This document shows, one piece after another, positions 20,660-29,875 of a stretch of 64,000 bases of DNA. Both the position numbers and the translations under genes were made by a program. The stretch spans positions 124,001 to 188,000 of the forward strand of contig NZ_SACP01000003.1 of the NCBI RefSeq assembly GCF_004004555.2. Direction: 5' to 3'. Below the pieces are notes generated by a model, which saw only the letters and a program-made list of their open reading frames with translations, was not told the origin of the DNA and made no database searches. Source of the DNA: Methylobacterium oryzihabitans (GTDB taxonomy: Bacteria; Pseudomonadota; Alphaproteobacteria; Rhizobiales; Beijerinckiaceae). The number at the start of each line of letters is the position of its first letter. Position 1 is the first letter of the stretch.

Positions 20660-21769
20660 TCACGGGCTGAAGATCAGCACGAGGTAGACGAGGAACACCA
20701 GGAGGTGCACCGCGCCCTCCAGGATCGTGGTGCCCTGGCGCGAGAAGGTCAGGATGCTGAGCACCAGCGTGACGGCGAGCAGCGCCATCTCGGTCTGGGC
20801 GAGGCCGAGCACGACGGTCTGGCCGGTGACGAGCCCGATCGTCAGCACCGCCGGCACGGTGAGGCCGACCGTCGAGGTGACGGCGCCGAGGCACAGGTTG
20901 ATCGCCCGCTGCAACTCGTCCTTGATAATCGCCTTGACGGCGCTGATGCCCTCCGGCGTGAACACGATCGCGGCGATCAGCACGCCGCCGAGCGCCGGCG
21001 GCGCGCCGAGCGCCTTGATGCCGTGGTCGATGATCGCCGCGAGGCTCTTCGACAGCAGCACGATCGGCAGCAGGCTGGCGAGGAGCAGGCCGGTATGCTT
21101 GAGCAGCGGGCCGGCGCGGGTGTCGCGCCGCACCGGCTCCTCCGGCACCGGGCCCGATTCCCCGGCCGAGGTCAGGGTGGCGGCCTCGAAGAAGTCGCTG
21201 TGGCGCCCGGTCTGGATCGCCAGGAAGATCGCGTAGAGGGCGATGGTGAACAGCGAGAACGACACCGCCTGCAGCGTCGTCAGCGTGCCGCCGGTGGTCG
21301 AGGTGGTGAAGTTCGGCAGGATCATCGCGATCGTGGTGAGCGGGATGATGACCGCGAGGTAGGCCGCGGCGCCGTCGAGGTTGTAGTTCTGGCGGTGGTG
21401 GCGCAGGCCGCCGAGGATCAGCCCGAGCCCGACGAGGCCGTTCATCACGATCATCAGCACGGCGAACATCGTGTCGCGCCCGAGCGTCGGCGCGGTCTTG
21501 GCGCCGAGCATCACCGCCGCGACGAGGGCGACCTCGATGATGACGATCGACAGCGTCAGGATCAGCGTGCCGTAGGGCTCGCCGAGGCGGTGGGCGAGTT
21601 CCTCGGCCTCGTGCACCACCCCGAACGACGACCACAGGATGACGCCGAACAGCCAGCAGAACAGCAGCCCGGCCCAGACCGGCGACGACAGGTCGGCGAG
21701 CCAGCCGGATCCCAGGATCAGGAACGCGGCGACGCTCCCCCACGCAACACCCAGCCTCGCCGCCATCAT
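20660..21769 (-). CDS. chaA: Ca2+(Na+,K+)/H+ antiporter ChaA
   Basis: A 369-residue inner-membrane cation/proton antiporter of the CaCA superfamily. It has about eleven hydrophobic helices and the two family alpha-repeats. The first contains VVHEAEELAHRLGEPYGTLILTLS followed by IIEVALV, and the second contains VFTPEGISAVKAIIKDELQRAINLCLG. The conserved acidic residues in each repeat are present. Length equals E. coli ChaA (366 aa). The acidic/His-rich loop found between repeats in ChaA is short here. It is convergent with the histidine kinase gene (stops only three bases apart) and stands alone. Confidence 0.92.
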   Translation of the reverse strand: MMAARLGVAWGSVAAFLILGSGWLADLSSPVWAGLLFCWLFGVILWSSFGVVHEAEELAHRLGEPYGTLILTLSIVIIEVALVAAVMLGAKTAPTLGRDTMFAVLMIVMNGLVGLGLILGGLRHHRQNYNLDGAAAYLAVIIPLTTIAMILPNFTTSTTGGTLTTLQAVSFSLFTIALYAIFLAIQTGRHSDFFEAATLTSAGESGPVPEEPVRRDTRAGPLLKHTGLLLASLLPIVLLSKSLAAIIDHGIKALGAPPALGGVLIAAIVFTPEGISAVKAIIKDELQRAINLCLGAVTSTVGLTVPAVLTIGLVTGQTVVLGLAQTEMALLAVTLVLSILTFSRQGTTILEGAVHLLVFLVYLVLIFSP

Positions 21770-21851
21770 GCCGTCCGCTCCATCCTGTCCGAGATGACGG
21801 AGAGGATAAGGGCGCAGCCCCGGATTTCCAGCCGCGAGGCTTCGTTCCGGC

Positions 21852-22703
21852 TCAGCGTCCGTGCGCGAAGGCCCAGTACAGCTCCCGCGCCCGATGGTAG
21901 AACGGGCCCGGCGCGAGCGGCCGGTCGTCGATCCGCGTCACCGGCATGACCTTCGCGTAGTTGCCGGCGGAGAAGATCTCGTCGGCGCCGGCGAAGTCGG
22001 CATAGGCGAGCGCCGTCTCGACCACGGTCGCGCCGGCGGCGCGAAGCAGCGCGATCACCCGGCCGCGGGTGATGCCGGCGAGGAAGGTGCCGTTGGGCGC
22101 GGGAGTGTAGACCACCCCGTCGCGGGCCATGAAGGCGTTGGCGTTGGCGAATTCCGCCACGTTGCCGAGCCCGTCGCGCATGAGGCAGTTGCCGAAGCCG
22201 CGCTGCGCGGCTTCCAGCAGCGCACGGGCACCGTTGGGGTAGAGGCAGCCGGCCTTGGCGTCGACCGGCGCGGTCTCGGCGGTGGGCCGGCGGTAGGGCG
22301 ACAGGGTGATCGCGAGTTCGCCCGGCACCGGCATCGGCGCCTCGTAGAGGCACAGGCACCAGCTGGTCGAGTCGGGATCGTGGCGCACGCCGCCGGCGAA
22401 GCCCGACTCGGCCCAGTACATCGGCCGGATGTAGAGCGCGGCGTCGGGGGCGAAGCGGCGCAGGCCCTCGGCGACGAGGTCGTGCCAGCGCGCCTCGGTC
22501 ACCACGGCGCGAAGGCCCATCGCGGCCGCCGAGCGGTTGACCCGGGCGAGGTGCAGGTCGAGGTCGGGCGTCACGCCCTCGAAGGCGCGGGCGCCGTCGA
22601 ACACCGTCGAGCCGAGCCAGGCGCCGTGGGTGCGCGGCCCCATCATCCGCACGTTGCCCGGGTGCCACTCGCCCTCGAAGAAGGTCCAGGTCGACTCGGC
22701 CAT
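21852..22703 (-). CDS. Class IV PLP aminotransferase (branched-chain aminotransferase-like)
   Basis: A 283-residue fold-type IV aminotransferase, probably transferring amino groups to branched-chain 2-oxo acids or a related substrate. Motifs are GSTVFDGARAFEG near the start, the catalytic Lys in PVDAKAGCLYPNGARALLEA, GNVAEFANANAFM (PLP phosphate and cofactor contacts) and NGTFLAGITRGRVIALLRAAG. The segment AKAGCLYPN differs from the SxKxxGNY form of standard IlvE, so the substrate may be unusual. ilvC lies 1.8 kb away on the other strand. A cupin gene follows 24 bases upstream of its start, on the same strand. Confidence 0.85.
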   Translation of the reverse strand: MAESTWTFFEGEWHPGNVRMMGPRTHGAWLGSTVFDGARAFEGVTPDLDLHLARVNRSAAAMGLRAVVTEARWHDLVAEGLRRFAPDAALYIRPMYWAESGFAGGVRHDPDSTSWCLCLYEAPMPVPGELAITLSPYRRPTAETAPVDAKAGCLYPNGARALLEAAQRGFGNCLMRDGLGNVAEFANANAFMARDGVVYTPAPNGTFLAGITRGRVIALLRAAGATVVETALAYADFAGADEIFSAGNYAKVMPVTRIDDRPLAPGPFYHRARELYWAFAHGR

Positions 22704-22727
22704 CGCGGCTCCTCCGGGTTGTTGCGG

Positions 22728-23180
22728 TCAGCCGCCGAGGGACAGGGACGGCGCGGCGGCGCCGCGGCCGGTCAGCAGCCGCTTGGCGGCGCCGGCGACC
22801 CGCAGGGCCTGCCCGACGATCCGCGGCTGCACCCGGCGGCAGAACGCGACCTTACGCACGTAGCTCTCGACCTTCCAGTCGGCGACCGCGCCCTTGGGCA
22901 GGAACAGCACGTCGCCGGCGACGAAGCGCCGGGGCGGGGTCGTCGCGTCGCCGATGATCGCCGCGCCTTCGAGGAAGTAGATCGTCTCGTCGATGTCGTA
23001 GTGCCAGACGAACTCGCCGGCGGTGCAATCCCACAGGATCGTGCTGGTGGTCTCGTCCTCGCTGCGCGACAGCACGGTGTTGCGGGCCTGCGGCGTGCCG
23101 GCCCGGATCCAGCCCGGGTTGATCGGGGCCGGGACCAGCGGGACGTCGGTCGGCGAGTACACGATGGGCGGCACGGACAC
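22728..23180 (-). CDS. Cupin-domain protein (DUF861/ureidoglycine-hydrolase-like)
   Basis: A 150-residue single-cupin protein. The fold runs from about residue 30 to 115: an entry strand TTSTILWDCTAG, EFVWHYDIDETIYFLEG, then GDVLFLPKGAVADWKVE as the second motif. The first motif has HYDIDETIYFLEG, so metal ligands are incomplete compared with a full GxHxH cupin, and catalysis is unsure. The frame is open far upstream; I chose GTG at 23180 because AGGAG sits eight bases before it. It lies 24 bases upstream of the aminotransferase and could form an operon with it. The role is unknown. Confidence 0.75.
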   Translation of the reverse strand: MSVPPIVYSPTDVPLVPAPINPGWIRAGTPQARNTVLSRSEDETTSTILWDCTAGEFVWHYDIDETIYFLEGAAIIGDATTPPRRFVAGDVLFLPKGAVADWKVESYVRKVAFCRRVQPRIVGQALRVAGAAKRLLTGRGAAAPSLSLGG

Positions 23181-23347
23181 GGGCGGCACTCCTGCGGGAT
23201 GTCGGCGAGCAGAACACAGAGCGATTGCCGCGGACTGAAAGCCGATCGTCGGATTTCCGCCGATCGCGTCAGCCTTCTGCAACGATTTTGCCCTCCGGTG
23301 CAGTCTGCTGCGCAGTCTTTCCCTCGGACAACCCCCGGACGCCTGCG

Positions 23348-24274
23348 ATGCCGATCGACCCCCGCGCCCGCCGCTTCCTCGACATCGTCGCCATCGGGGC
23401 GGCCGGTCCCGCCACCGTCGCGGCCCGTCGCCGGGGACTCGCGGCACTCGCGCGCTTCGCCGGCCCGCCGGCTGCGGTCGCTGCGGTGAGCGAGGAGACC
23501 TGCCCCGGACCGGCCGGCGCGGTGGGGTTGCGGCTCTATCGCCCCCTCGACGCCGCGGAGCCGGGGCCCGGCCTCGTCTACCTGCATGGCGGCGGCTTCG
23601 TCGCCGGCGACCTCGACAGCCATGACGGGCTGTGCCGGGCGCTCGCGGCGGGGTCCGGCTGCCGCGTCGTGTCGGTGGCCTACCGGCTCGCCCCCGAGCA
23701 TCCGTTCCCGGCCGCTCCCGAGGACGCCCTGGCGGCGCTCGCCCATGTCTCGGGCGAGGCCGGGCGGCTCGGCATCGACCCGGCGCGGCTCGCGGTCGGG
23801 GGCGACTCCGCCGGCGCCAACCTCGCGGCGCTGCTGTGCCTGGAGGCGCGCGACCGCGGCGGTCCGGCGGTCGCGGCTCAGCTCCTGCTGTGCCCGGTGC
23901 TCGACGCGGCGGGGGAGGGCGGCTCGCGCGCCGCCTTCGCCGAGGGCCACGGCCTCGACCGCGCCACCCTGGCGCGCGATCTCGCCGCCTATGCCGGCGC
24001 GCTCGATCCCTTCTATCCGCGGCTGTCGCCCCTGCGCGCCGCGAGCCTCGCCGGCCTGCCGCCGGCCCTGATCCACACCGCCGAGTACGACATGGTGCGC
24101 GACGACGGCGACGCCTACGCGCACCGGCTCGCGGCGGCCGGCGTGCCGGTGCGCCACACCTGCCATCCCGGCCTGATCCACGACTTCTATTCCCTCGGCG
24201 GCCTCATCCCGGTGGCCGCCGCGGCGCTGCGGGGAATCGCCGGGGAGCTGCGGGAGGTTCTGGCGGGGGGCTGA
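23348..24274 (+). CDS. Alpha/beta-hydrolase, hormone-sensitive-lipase (Aes-like) family
   Basis: A 308-residue esterase or lipase of bacterial family IV. The oxyanion-hole motif HGGGFVAGDLDSHD lies near residue 80, the nucleophile Ser in GGDSAGANLA near 158, the acidic residue in HTAEYDMVRDDGDAYA and the catalytic His in HPGLIHDFYSLGG near the C-terminus. So the Ser-Asp-His triad is complete. No signal peptide can be seen, so it probably acts in the cytoplasm on short-chain esters. Start 23348 is the ATG just before the conserved N-terminal cap; upstream open frame shows no similarity. Confidence 0.9.
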   Translation: MPIDPRARRFLDIVAIGAAGPATVAARRRGLAALARFAGPPAAVAAVSEETCPGPAGAVGLRLYRPLDAAEPGPGLVYLHGGGFVAGDLDSHDGLCRALAAGSGCRVVSVAYRLAPEHPFPAAPEDALAALAHVSGEAGRLGIDPARLAVGGDSAGANLAALLCLEARDRGGPAVAAQLLLCPVLDAAGEGGSRAAFAEGHGLDRATLARDLAAYAGALDPFYPRLSPLRAASLAGLPPALIHTAEYDMVRDDGDAYAHRLAAAGVPVRHTCHPGLIHDFYSLGGLIPVAAAALRGIAGELREVLAGG

Positions 24275-24280
24275 CGGCAT

Positions 24281-24315
24281 TTCGTTGCGCCCACCCGGCC
24301 GCCCGGCGCAACGAA
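24281..24315 (+). terminator. Hairpin after the esterase gene
   Basis: Perfect 11-bp arms TTCGTTGCGCC and GGCGCAACGAA with a 13-base loop, starting seven bases after the esterase stop. No T tract follows. The remaining space to ilvC (24316-24496) shows no further element that I can name. Confidence 0.45.
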
Positions 24316-24376
24316 CCGGCCGGGCGCGGCGGCGAACGGGTCACGATCTGTCGCACCGCGCGGGCCAGCCATGTGA

Positions 24377-25516
<1,140 letters not shown>

Positions 25517-25601
25517 CCGACCGTCGCGGTCCGGCCGGGGAGTCCCGGCCGGCTTCCACGAGAGGCCGGCTTCCCCTGTACCCCGAGGGGTGGAGGCCAA
25601 G

Positions 25602-25627
25602 AAAAAAGGCCGCTCTTGCGAGCGGCC
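25602..25627 (-). terminator. Intrinsic terminator of the minus-strand small RNA
   Basis: Stem GGCCGCTC/GAGCGGCC with a four-base loop, followed on the minus strand by six T. It faces ilvC and may also help stop ilvC read-through on the plus strand through its hairpin. Confidence 0.88.
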
Positions 25628-25691
25628 CGAAGTCTAGGGAGGAAACGCCCAAAGAGGGCAGCAGGGCCGCGACGCCATCGCGACCTTGCAA
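25602..25691 (-). ncRNA. Alpha-r8/suhB-family trans-acting small RNA (MmgR-like)
   Basis: Read on the minus strand, a -10-like TATAAC (25699-25704) is followed by about 90 bases. These include a small hairpin GCCC-TCTTT-GGGC (25647-25659), the single-stranded stretch GTTTCCTCCCTAGACTT (25632-25648), and a perfect 8-bp stem with a T6 tail. The unpaired TTTCCTCCCT between two hairpins is the hallmark I remember of the alpha-r8 sRNAs, Rfam suhB family, including Sinorhizobium MmgR, which acts with Hfq in carbon-storage control. The anti-Shine-Dalgarno-like CCTCCCT suggests it blocks translation of target mRNAs. The exact 5' end is an estimate. Confidence 0.75.
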
Positions 25692-25958
25692 TGCACAAGT
25701 TATATCGCGGCGCACAAAGCGCAACCCCCACTTGGAGGATCCCGGGCGCTACCGAAGCGTGGCCGGTCTGCGCGGGGCGCATGGAACGTCGCGATGGCGT
25801 CGAGAGCGGACGCCGCCGCCCGCGACCCGCTCCGCGCCGGCCGACGCGGTTCCGAGGTTGAGTCGCGCGGACGGTTTCGACCAAAGGGCGAGCCCGCGAC
25901 CGGAACCCTCCCTCCCCGGCATCGGTTGCCGCCACACGAAACGACCGGAGGAAACCCG

Positions 25959-26240
25959 ATGAGGATGACCACTCTCGCTGGCACCTGCGCGATCCTGGTG
26001 ATGAGCGCGGCGGCGGCCGTGGCGGGGCCCTGCGCCCCGGGCCAGCAGGCGAACGCCCAGAACCGCAGCTCGACCGTCGATCCGCCCTCGACCGCCACGG
26101 TCACGCCCGGCGCCAAGGCCGAGTCGCCCGGCACGGTCGGCGCGATGCAGAACGTCGGCGCCAACGCCACCTCGCCGAGCGACGTCGCCAAGCAGAGCAA
26201 GGGTGAGAAGACCGCGGCGCAGGAAGCCAACAACTGCTGA
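25959..26240 (+). CDS. Small exported protein of unknown function
   Basis: A 93-residue protein with a signal peptide (MRMTTLAGTCAILVMSAAAA, cleavage likely near AVAG at about residue 22). The hydrophilic mature part starts GPCAPGQQANAQNRSS and is rich in Ala, Thr, Ser and Asn without recognisable domain; it ends with a Cys (ANNC), so the two Cys could pair. GGAGGAAA precedes the ATG at 25959, and a strong intrinsic terminator follows 37 bases after the stop, which argues that it is a real, monocistronic gene. Methylobacterium genomes carry many such short Ala/Ser-rich exported proteins. Confidence 0.72.
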   Translation: MRMTTLAGTCAILVMSAAAAVAGPCAPGQQANAQNRSSTVDPPSTATVTPGAKAESPGTVGAMQNVGANATSPSDVAKQSKGEKTAAQEANNC

Positions 26241-26277
26241 TCCCGAACGCCGCTCACGCGGCGGAACGAGAATCGTC

Positions 26278-26308
26278 GCCCGCGAACGGATGCGTTCGCG
26301 GGCTTTTT
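26278..26308 (+). terminator. Intrinsic terminator
   Basis: Perfect 11-bp stem GCCCGCGAACG/CGTTCGCGGGC with loop GATG, followed directly by five T. It ends the transcript of the small exported protein gene. Confidence 0.92.
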
Positions 26309-26385
26309 GATGGGTTCCGGCGGGTCGGAACCGGTTGGGTGCAGTGGCGGGACGGGAACTCGGACTTGCCGGCGACGATCCTGCC

Positions 26386-26425
26386 GCCCCCGACCCTCTC
26401 CCGCAGAAGGGGAGGGCTCGGGGGC
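26386..26425. repeat. C/G-rich inverted repeat in a gene-free stretch
   Basis: Arms GCCCCCGACCCTCTCC and GGGGAGGGCTCGGGGGC pair with few mismatches around CGCAGAA. The surrounding 26309-26633 shows no convincing gene. Similar CCCTCCCC...GGGGAGGG pairs occur at 60846-60871 and 61008-61034, so this is a low-complexity dispersed palindrome. Confidence 0.5.
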
Positions 26426-26633
26426 TTCTCTCGTCCATCCTCCAACACCCGGCGAGACGCCCCGGCCCGCGCATCGCCCCGGGCTCTCGCACGCCACCAT
26501 CCGCCTCAACCGAGCCCCGTCGCTCGACTGTCCTCCCGGCCCCCTGCCCCTGCGACACACCGGTCCCTGCACTGCCGCGGGACCGTTTCGTCACGATGGG
26601 CGTTGTCGGCGCACGAGGATGGAGGAGACGGTC

Positions 26634-26825
26634 ATGACGACCAGGACCCCGGAGGAGGCGCGGGCTCAGATCGCGTTCGCCCTCGAAGCCAAGCGGCATT
26701 CGCTCGATGCCGCGACCGAGGCGCTGCGCGCCTCGCCCAACGACCCGATGGCGCGGCGCGAGGTGACGCGGCTGCGCGACGACATCGGCCGTCTGGAGAT
26801 CCAGTTGCGCGGCGCGGAGGCGTGA
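26634..26825 (+). CDS. Small helical protein of unknown function
   Basis: A 63-residue charged protein predicted to be almost wholly alpha-helical: EEARAQIAFALEAKRHSLDA, a short SPNDPMA turn, then a second helix EVTRLRDDIGRLEIQLRGAEA with leucine-like heptads. It could form a helical hairpin or a coiled-coil dimer. GGAGGA sits eight bases before the ATG at 26634; an in-frame ATG at 26619 would add five residues but lacks its own site. No family is recognised. It lies 85 bases before another very small gene on the same strand. Confidence 0.6.
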   Translation: MTTRTPEEARAQIAFALEAKRHSLDAATEALRASPNDPMARREVTRLRDDIGRLEIQLRGAEA

Positions 26826-26910
26826 GGATGGCGACGCAACATTCCGCGCAATCCGCCGGCAAAGGCCGGTGCCTACACCCCACCCATCGACGGATCGCGG
26901 GGGGCGGGTG

Positions 26911-27087
26911 ATGGGCCGGACGATCGACGACATCCTGTTCGTGGGCAAGCTGGCGCTGATCGCGATGGTCGGCACCTGGCTGATGAGCGGGCACCGGCCC
27001 GCTCCCGCTCCCGAACCGGCGGTGATCGCCGTGGCCGATCCGGCGGCGTCCGACCCGCTGCAACCGGCGCCCGCAAGCGTGAACTGA
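26911..27087 (+). CDS. Small single-pass membrane protein of unknown function
   Basis: A 58-residue product with one hydrophobic segment (about residues 8-25, DILFVGKLALIAMVGTWLM) and a Pro/Ala-rich C-terminal tail (HRPAPAPEPAVIAVADPAA) likely in the periplasm. The ATG at 26911 follows GGGGGGCGGGTG, a plausible purine-rich site. No family is recognised. A near-perfect intrinsic terminator starts 16 bases after the stop, which supports expression of this stretch. It may share a transcript with the 63-residue gene just upstream. Confidence 0.55.
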   Translation: MGRTIDDILFVGKLALIAMVGTWLMSGHRPAPAPEPAVIAVADPAASDPLQPAPASVN

Positions 27088-27102
27088 TCCCGGTCCGTCA
27101 GG

Positions 27103-27139
27103 CAGGGCAATCGCTTGAGAGCGATTGCCCTGGTTTTTT
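27103..27139 (+). terminator. Intrinsic terminator, also left cap of repeat copy 1
   Basis: Perfect 13-bp stem CAGGGCAATCGCT/AGCGATTGCCCTG with loop TGAG, followed by G and six T. It ends the small membrane protein gene and forms the left end of the dispersed repeat. Confidence 0.9.
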
Positions 27140-27308
27140 GCTTGGCCTCAGGCGCCGGCGTTCGCGTCCGCTCACTTGGCTCTCGCTCCGCTCTGCGTTC
27201 GAGCGGACATGCGTCCCCTCGAACCCGCTCCGCGGGGCGCTCTTCGCGCCCGCCATCGAGCGTCGCCCTGCGGGCGACCGCAGGACAATCGCTGAATCGA
27301 TTGTCCTG
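27103..27308 (+). repeat. Dispersed hairpin-capped repeat, copy 1
   Basis: Body 27146-27283 is about 95% identical by eye to copy 2. Left cap is the GGGCAATCGCT hairpin with T tract, right cap is CAGGACAATCG...CGATTGTCCTG (27281-27308). The whole element is flanked directly by the perfect 10-bp repeat GTCCGTCAGG (27093-27102 and 27309-27318). It separates two convergent genes. Confidence 0.85.
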
Positions 27309-27313
27309 GTCCG

Positions 27314-28012
27314 TCAGGCCGGGGGCCGTGCCTCGAAGGCCATGCGGGCCTGATTGTGACCGAGGTTGCGCGGCAGCCGGCGGGCCGCGAAGCCGGCGGC
27401 AGCGAGGCGGGCGAGCATCTCCGCCTCGCCGTAGCGGGACAGCCCGAGGCTGCGGCGCAGGGTGCGGTAATCGGACAGCGCGGTGCGGGCGAGCCCGGCG
27501 AGGGCCGCAGCCAGGAACCCGCCGCGATGCCCGAACGCCAGGAGCGCCCGCGCATCCGCCAGGGCCGACAGGTCCGGCGGGATGATGTCGGCGAGGATCA
27601 GTCGGCCGTCCCGGGCGAGCTTCCTGCGCCAGAGGACGAGGCAGGCCTCGAACTCGGCCGCGTCGAGATACTGTACCAGGGAGTTGGCGACGACGAGGTC
27701 GAGGCTCGCATCGGCCAGCGCCGGAAGATCCTCCGGCGCCAGCACGCTGACCCGGTCGTTTCCGGCGAAGCGGGCGTCGAGGGCGGCCCGCACCCGGGGG
27801 GCGCCGTCGCAGAGATGGAGCCGGGCGCAAGCCGCCGCGACCCGCTCGGCCGCGAGCGCCTCGCCGCAGCCGTGGTCGAGCACGCTGGCCCGGCGATGCG
27901 GCACCAGGGCCGCGACCTCCTCGGCGAGGCCGGCATAGTGCAGGGTCCGGTGGCGGTCGTTGACGTAGATCGCGCTGTCGCGGTTCCAGAACTCGCGCCA
28001 GGACCCGGCCAT
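27314..28012 (-). CDS. Class I SAM-dependent methyltransferase
   Basis: A 232-residue methyltransferase of unknown substrate. The SAM-binding core is visible: motif I VLDHGCGEALAAERVA near residue 43, motif II acidic LHLCDGAPRVRAAL, motif III/IV ASLDLVVANSLVQYLD and motif V LILADIIPPD. The N-terminal SWREFWNRDSAIYVNDRHR segment and the C-terminal helices with LGLSRYGEAEMLARLAAAGF resemble small-molecule or lipid methyltransferases. It shares a strand with a small membrane-protein gene 9 bases upstream, so the two probably form an operon. The repeat element abuts its 3' end. Confidence 0.85.
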   Translation of the reverse strand: MAGSWREFWNRDSAIYVNDRHRTLHYAGLAEEVAALVPHRRASVLDHGCGEALAAERVAAACARLHLCDGAPRVRAALDARFAGNDRVSVLAPEDLPALADASLDLVVANSLVQYLDAAEFEACLVLWRRKLARDGRLILADIIPPDLSALADARALLAFGHRGGFLAAALAGLARTALSDYRTLRRSLGLSRYGEAEMLARLAAAGFAARRLPRNLGHNQARMAFEARPPA

Positions 28013-28021
28013 GGCGGCGCG

Positions 28022-28402
28022 TCAGCCGCCGATGAGCAGCGCCGAGACGGCGCGGTCGATCGACAGGTAGAACACCCCGAAGGCGACGAGGCCCGCGAGG
28101 GCGAACTCGGCGGCGTCGCTCGGCAGGGTGCGGAACTGGCGCAGGGTCTCGCGGCCGAAGGTGCTGGCGAGCCAGGCGAGCGCGAGGACGCACGGCATCA
28201 CGAACAGGAACGACGCGGTGCTCTCGACCCGGCTGCCGAGGGGATCGACGAACGGCCGGATGTTGCGCACCCACGGCGCGTAGAGCGCCGCGACGCAGGC
28301 CGTGCTCCAGGCCAGGGCCGTCGCCACCCCGAGATGGAAGGTGAAGCTGCGGTGCAGGCGCGTGAAGGCGTCGTCGGCGGCGTCGTGGCGGATCACTGGC
28401 AA
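28022..28402 (-). CDS. Small inner-membrane protein of unknown function
   Basis: A 126-residue protein with about three hydrophobic helices (roughly residues 25-45, 64-82 and 100-122), separated by short charged loops. A small soluble N-terminus (HDAADDAFTRLHRSFTFHLG) precedes them. I do not recognise a family. It is encoded 9 bases upstream of the methyltransferase, and this close spacing suggests that they work together or share regulation, for example in modifying a membrane compound. That is an inference from position only. Confidence 0.7.
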   Translation of the reverse strand: MPVIRHDAADDAFTRLHRSFTFHLGVATALAWSTACVAALYAPWVRNIRPFVDPLGSRVESTASFLFVMPCVLALAWLASTFGRETLRQFRTLPSDAAEFALAGLVAFGVFYLSIDRAVSALLIGG

Positions 28403-28511
28403 AGCCCCGGTCTCGGCCCCGCGACCTGCGTCGCTTGCGGGCGGTGGATGACCGGGGTCCTAGGTGGCGAGTTCGGGTTTTTTGTGACGCCGGAGGAACC
28501 GGCGCCACCGA

Positions 28512-29729
28512 TCACGCGTTAGTGTTCTTGTGCTGGCGCATCAGATCGACGAAGCGCTCGAACAGGTAGTGGCTGTCGCGCGGGCCGGGCGAGGCTTCCG
28601 GGTGGTGCTGGACCGAGAAGGCCGGCCGGTCGGTGAGAGCGAGTCCGCAATTCGAGCCGTCGAACAGCGAGACGTGGGTCTCGACCGCGGTCTCCGGCAG
28701 GCTGTCGGGATCGACCGCGAAGCCGTGGTTCATCGACACGATCTCGACCTTGCCGGTGGTCTTGTCCTTCACCGGATGGTTGGCGCCGTGGTGGCCCTGG
28801 CTCATCTTCACCGTGCGCCCGCCGAGCGCGAGGCCCATGAGCTGGTGGCCGAGGCAGATGCCGAAGGTCGGCACCTTGCGCTCCAGCACCGCGCGGATCA
28901 CCGGCACGGCGTATTCGCCGGTCGCCGCCGGGTCGCCGGGGCCGTTCGACAGAAAGACGCCGTCCGGGTTCCGGGCCAGCACCTCGTCGGCGGTCGCGGT
29001 CGCCGGCACGACGGTCACGTCGCAGCCGGCCTCGGTCAGCAGCCGCAGGATGTTGCGCTTCACGCCGTAATCGATGGCAACGACCTTCAGCCCAGTGCCC
29101 GGCGCCCGGCGGCCGTAGCCCTGGCCGCGCTGCCACACCGACTCGCCCCAGGCGGCCGATTCGCGGCTCGTCACCGGCGGCACGAGGTCGAGCCCTTCCA
29201 TCGAGGGCAGGGCGCGGGCCTTGGCGACGAGCGCGTCGCGGTCGAACCGGCCCTCGGGGTCGTTGGCGATCACGGCGTTGGGCATGCCGCGGTCGCGAAT
29301 CAGGGCGGTGAGCGCCCGGGTGTCGATGCCCGTGATGCCGACGATGCCGCGGGCCTTGAGCCAGGCATCGAGATGGCTCGACGAGCGCCAGTTCGACGGA
29401 TTGGTCACCGCCGCGGCGATCACCGCGCCGCGCACGCCCGAGGCCGGCGCCGCGTCGAGGCTCTCGAGATCCTCGTCGTTCGTGCCGACGTTGCCGATAT
29501 GCGGGAAGGTGAAGGTGACGATCTGGCCGGCATAGGACGGATCGGTGAGGATCTCCTGGTAGCCGGTCATCGCGGTGTTGAAGCAGACCTCGCCGGGGGC
29601 CTCGCCGGTGGCGCCGATGCCGAACCCGTCGAGGATCGTGCCGTCGGCGAGCGCCAGCACGGCGGTGACGACCGGCTCGGCCCAGCCTTCGTGATGCGCG
29701 GGCGCCGCGGCGCCGTCGTCTTGCAGCAT
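28512..29729 (-). CDS. carA: Carbamoyl-phosphate synthase small subunit
   Basis: Glutaminase subunit that supplies ammonia to CarB for carbamoyl phosphate, the precursor shared by pyrimidine and arginine synthesis. The 405-residue protein has the CPSase small-chain N-terminal domain (ATGEAPGEVCFNTAMTGYQEILTDPSYAGQ) and a class I glutamine amidotransferase domain. The catalytic Cys is in FGICLGHQLMGLALGG, and His-Glu in QHHPEASPGP complete the triad. carB is not adjacent in the window. The gene is divergent from yqeY. argF and pyrF, which use carbamoyl phosphate products, are elsewhere in the window. Confidence 0.97.
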   Translation of the reverse strand: MLQDDGAAAPAHHEGWAEPVVTAVLALADGTILDGFGIGATGEAPGEVCFNTAMTGYQEILTDPSYAGQIVTFTFPHIGNVGTNDEDLESLDAAPASGVRGAVIAAAVTNPSNWRSSSHLDAWLKARGIVGITGIDTRALTALIRDRGMPNAVIANDPEGRFDRDALVAKARALPSMEGLDLVPPVTSRESAAWGESVWQRGQGYGRRAPGTGLKVVAIDYGVKRNILRLLTEAGCDVTVVPATATADEVLARNPDGVFLSNGPGDPAATGEYAVPVIRAVLERKVPTFGICLGHQLMGLALGGRTVKMSQGHHGANHPVKDKTTGKVEIVSMNHGFAVDPDSLPETAVETHVSLFDGSNCGLALTDRPAFSVQHHPEASPGPRDSHYLFERFVDLMRQHKNTNA

Positions 29730-29875
29730 GATCCTGATCTCGCTTATGTGCCGGCGGCGAGGGCCGGCGGGGCGGCCCGCGGGGCCGGCAGGGTGCTCCC
29801 GTTTAAGGGCGCCGCCGCGACGCGGTCAATGTGGGCGCCCGCCTCGACATCCTCAAGGTCAACGGAGATCGAACC

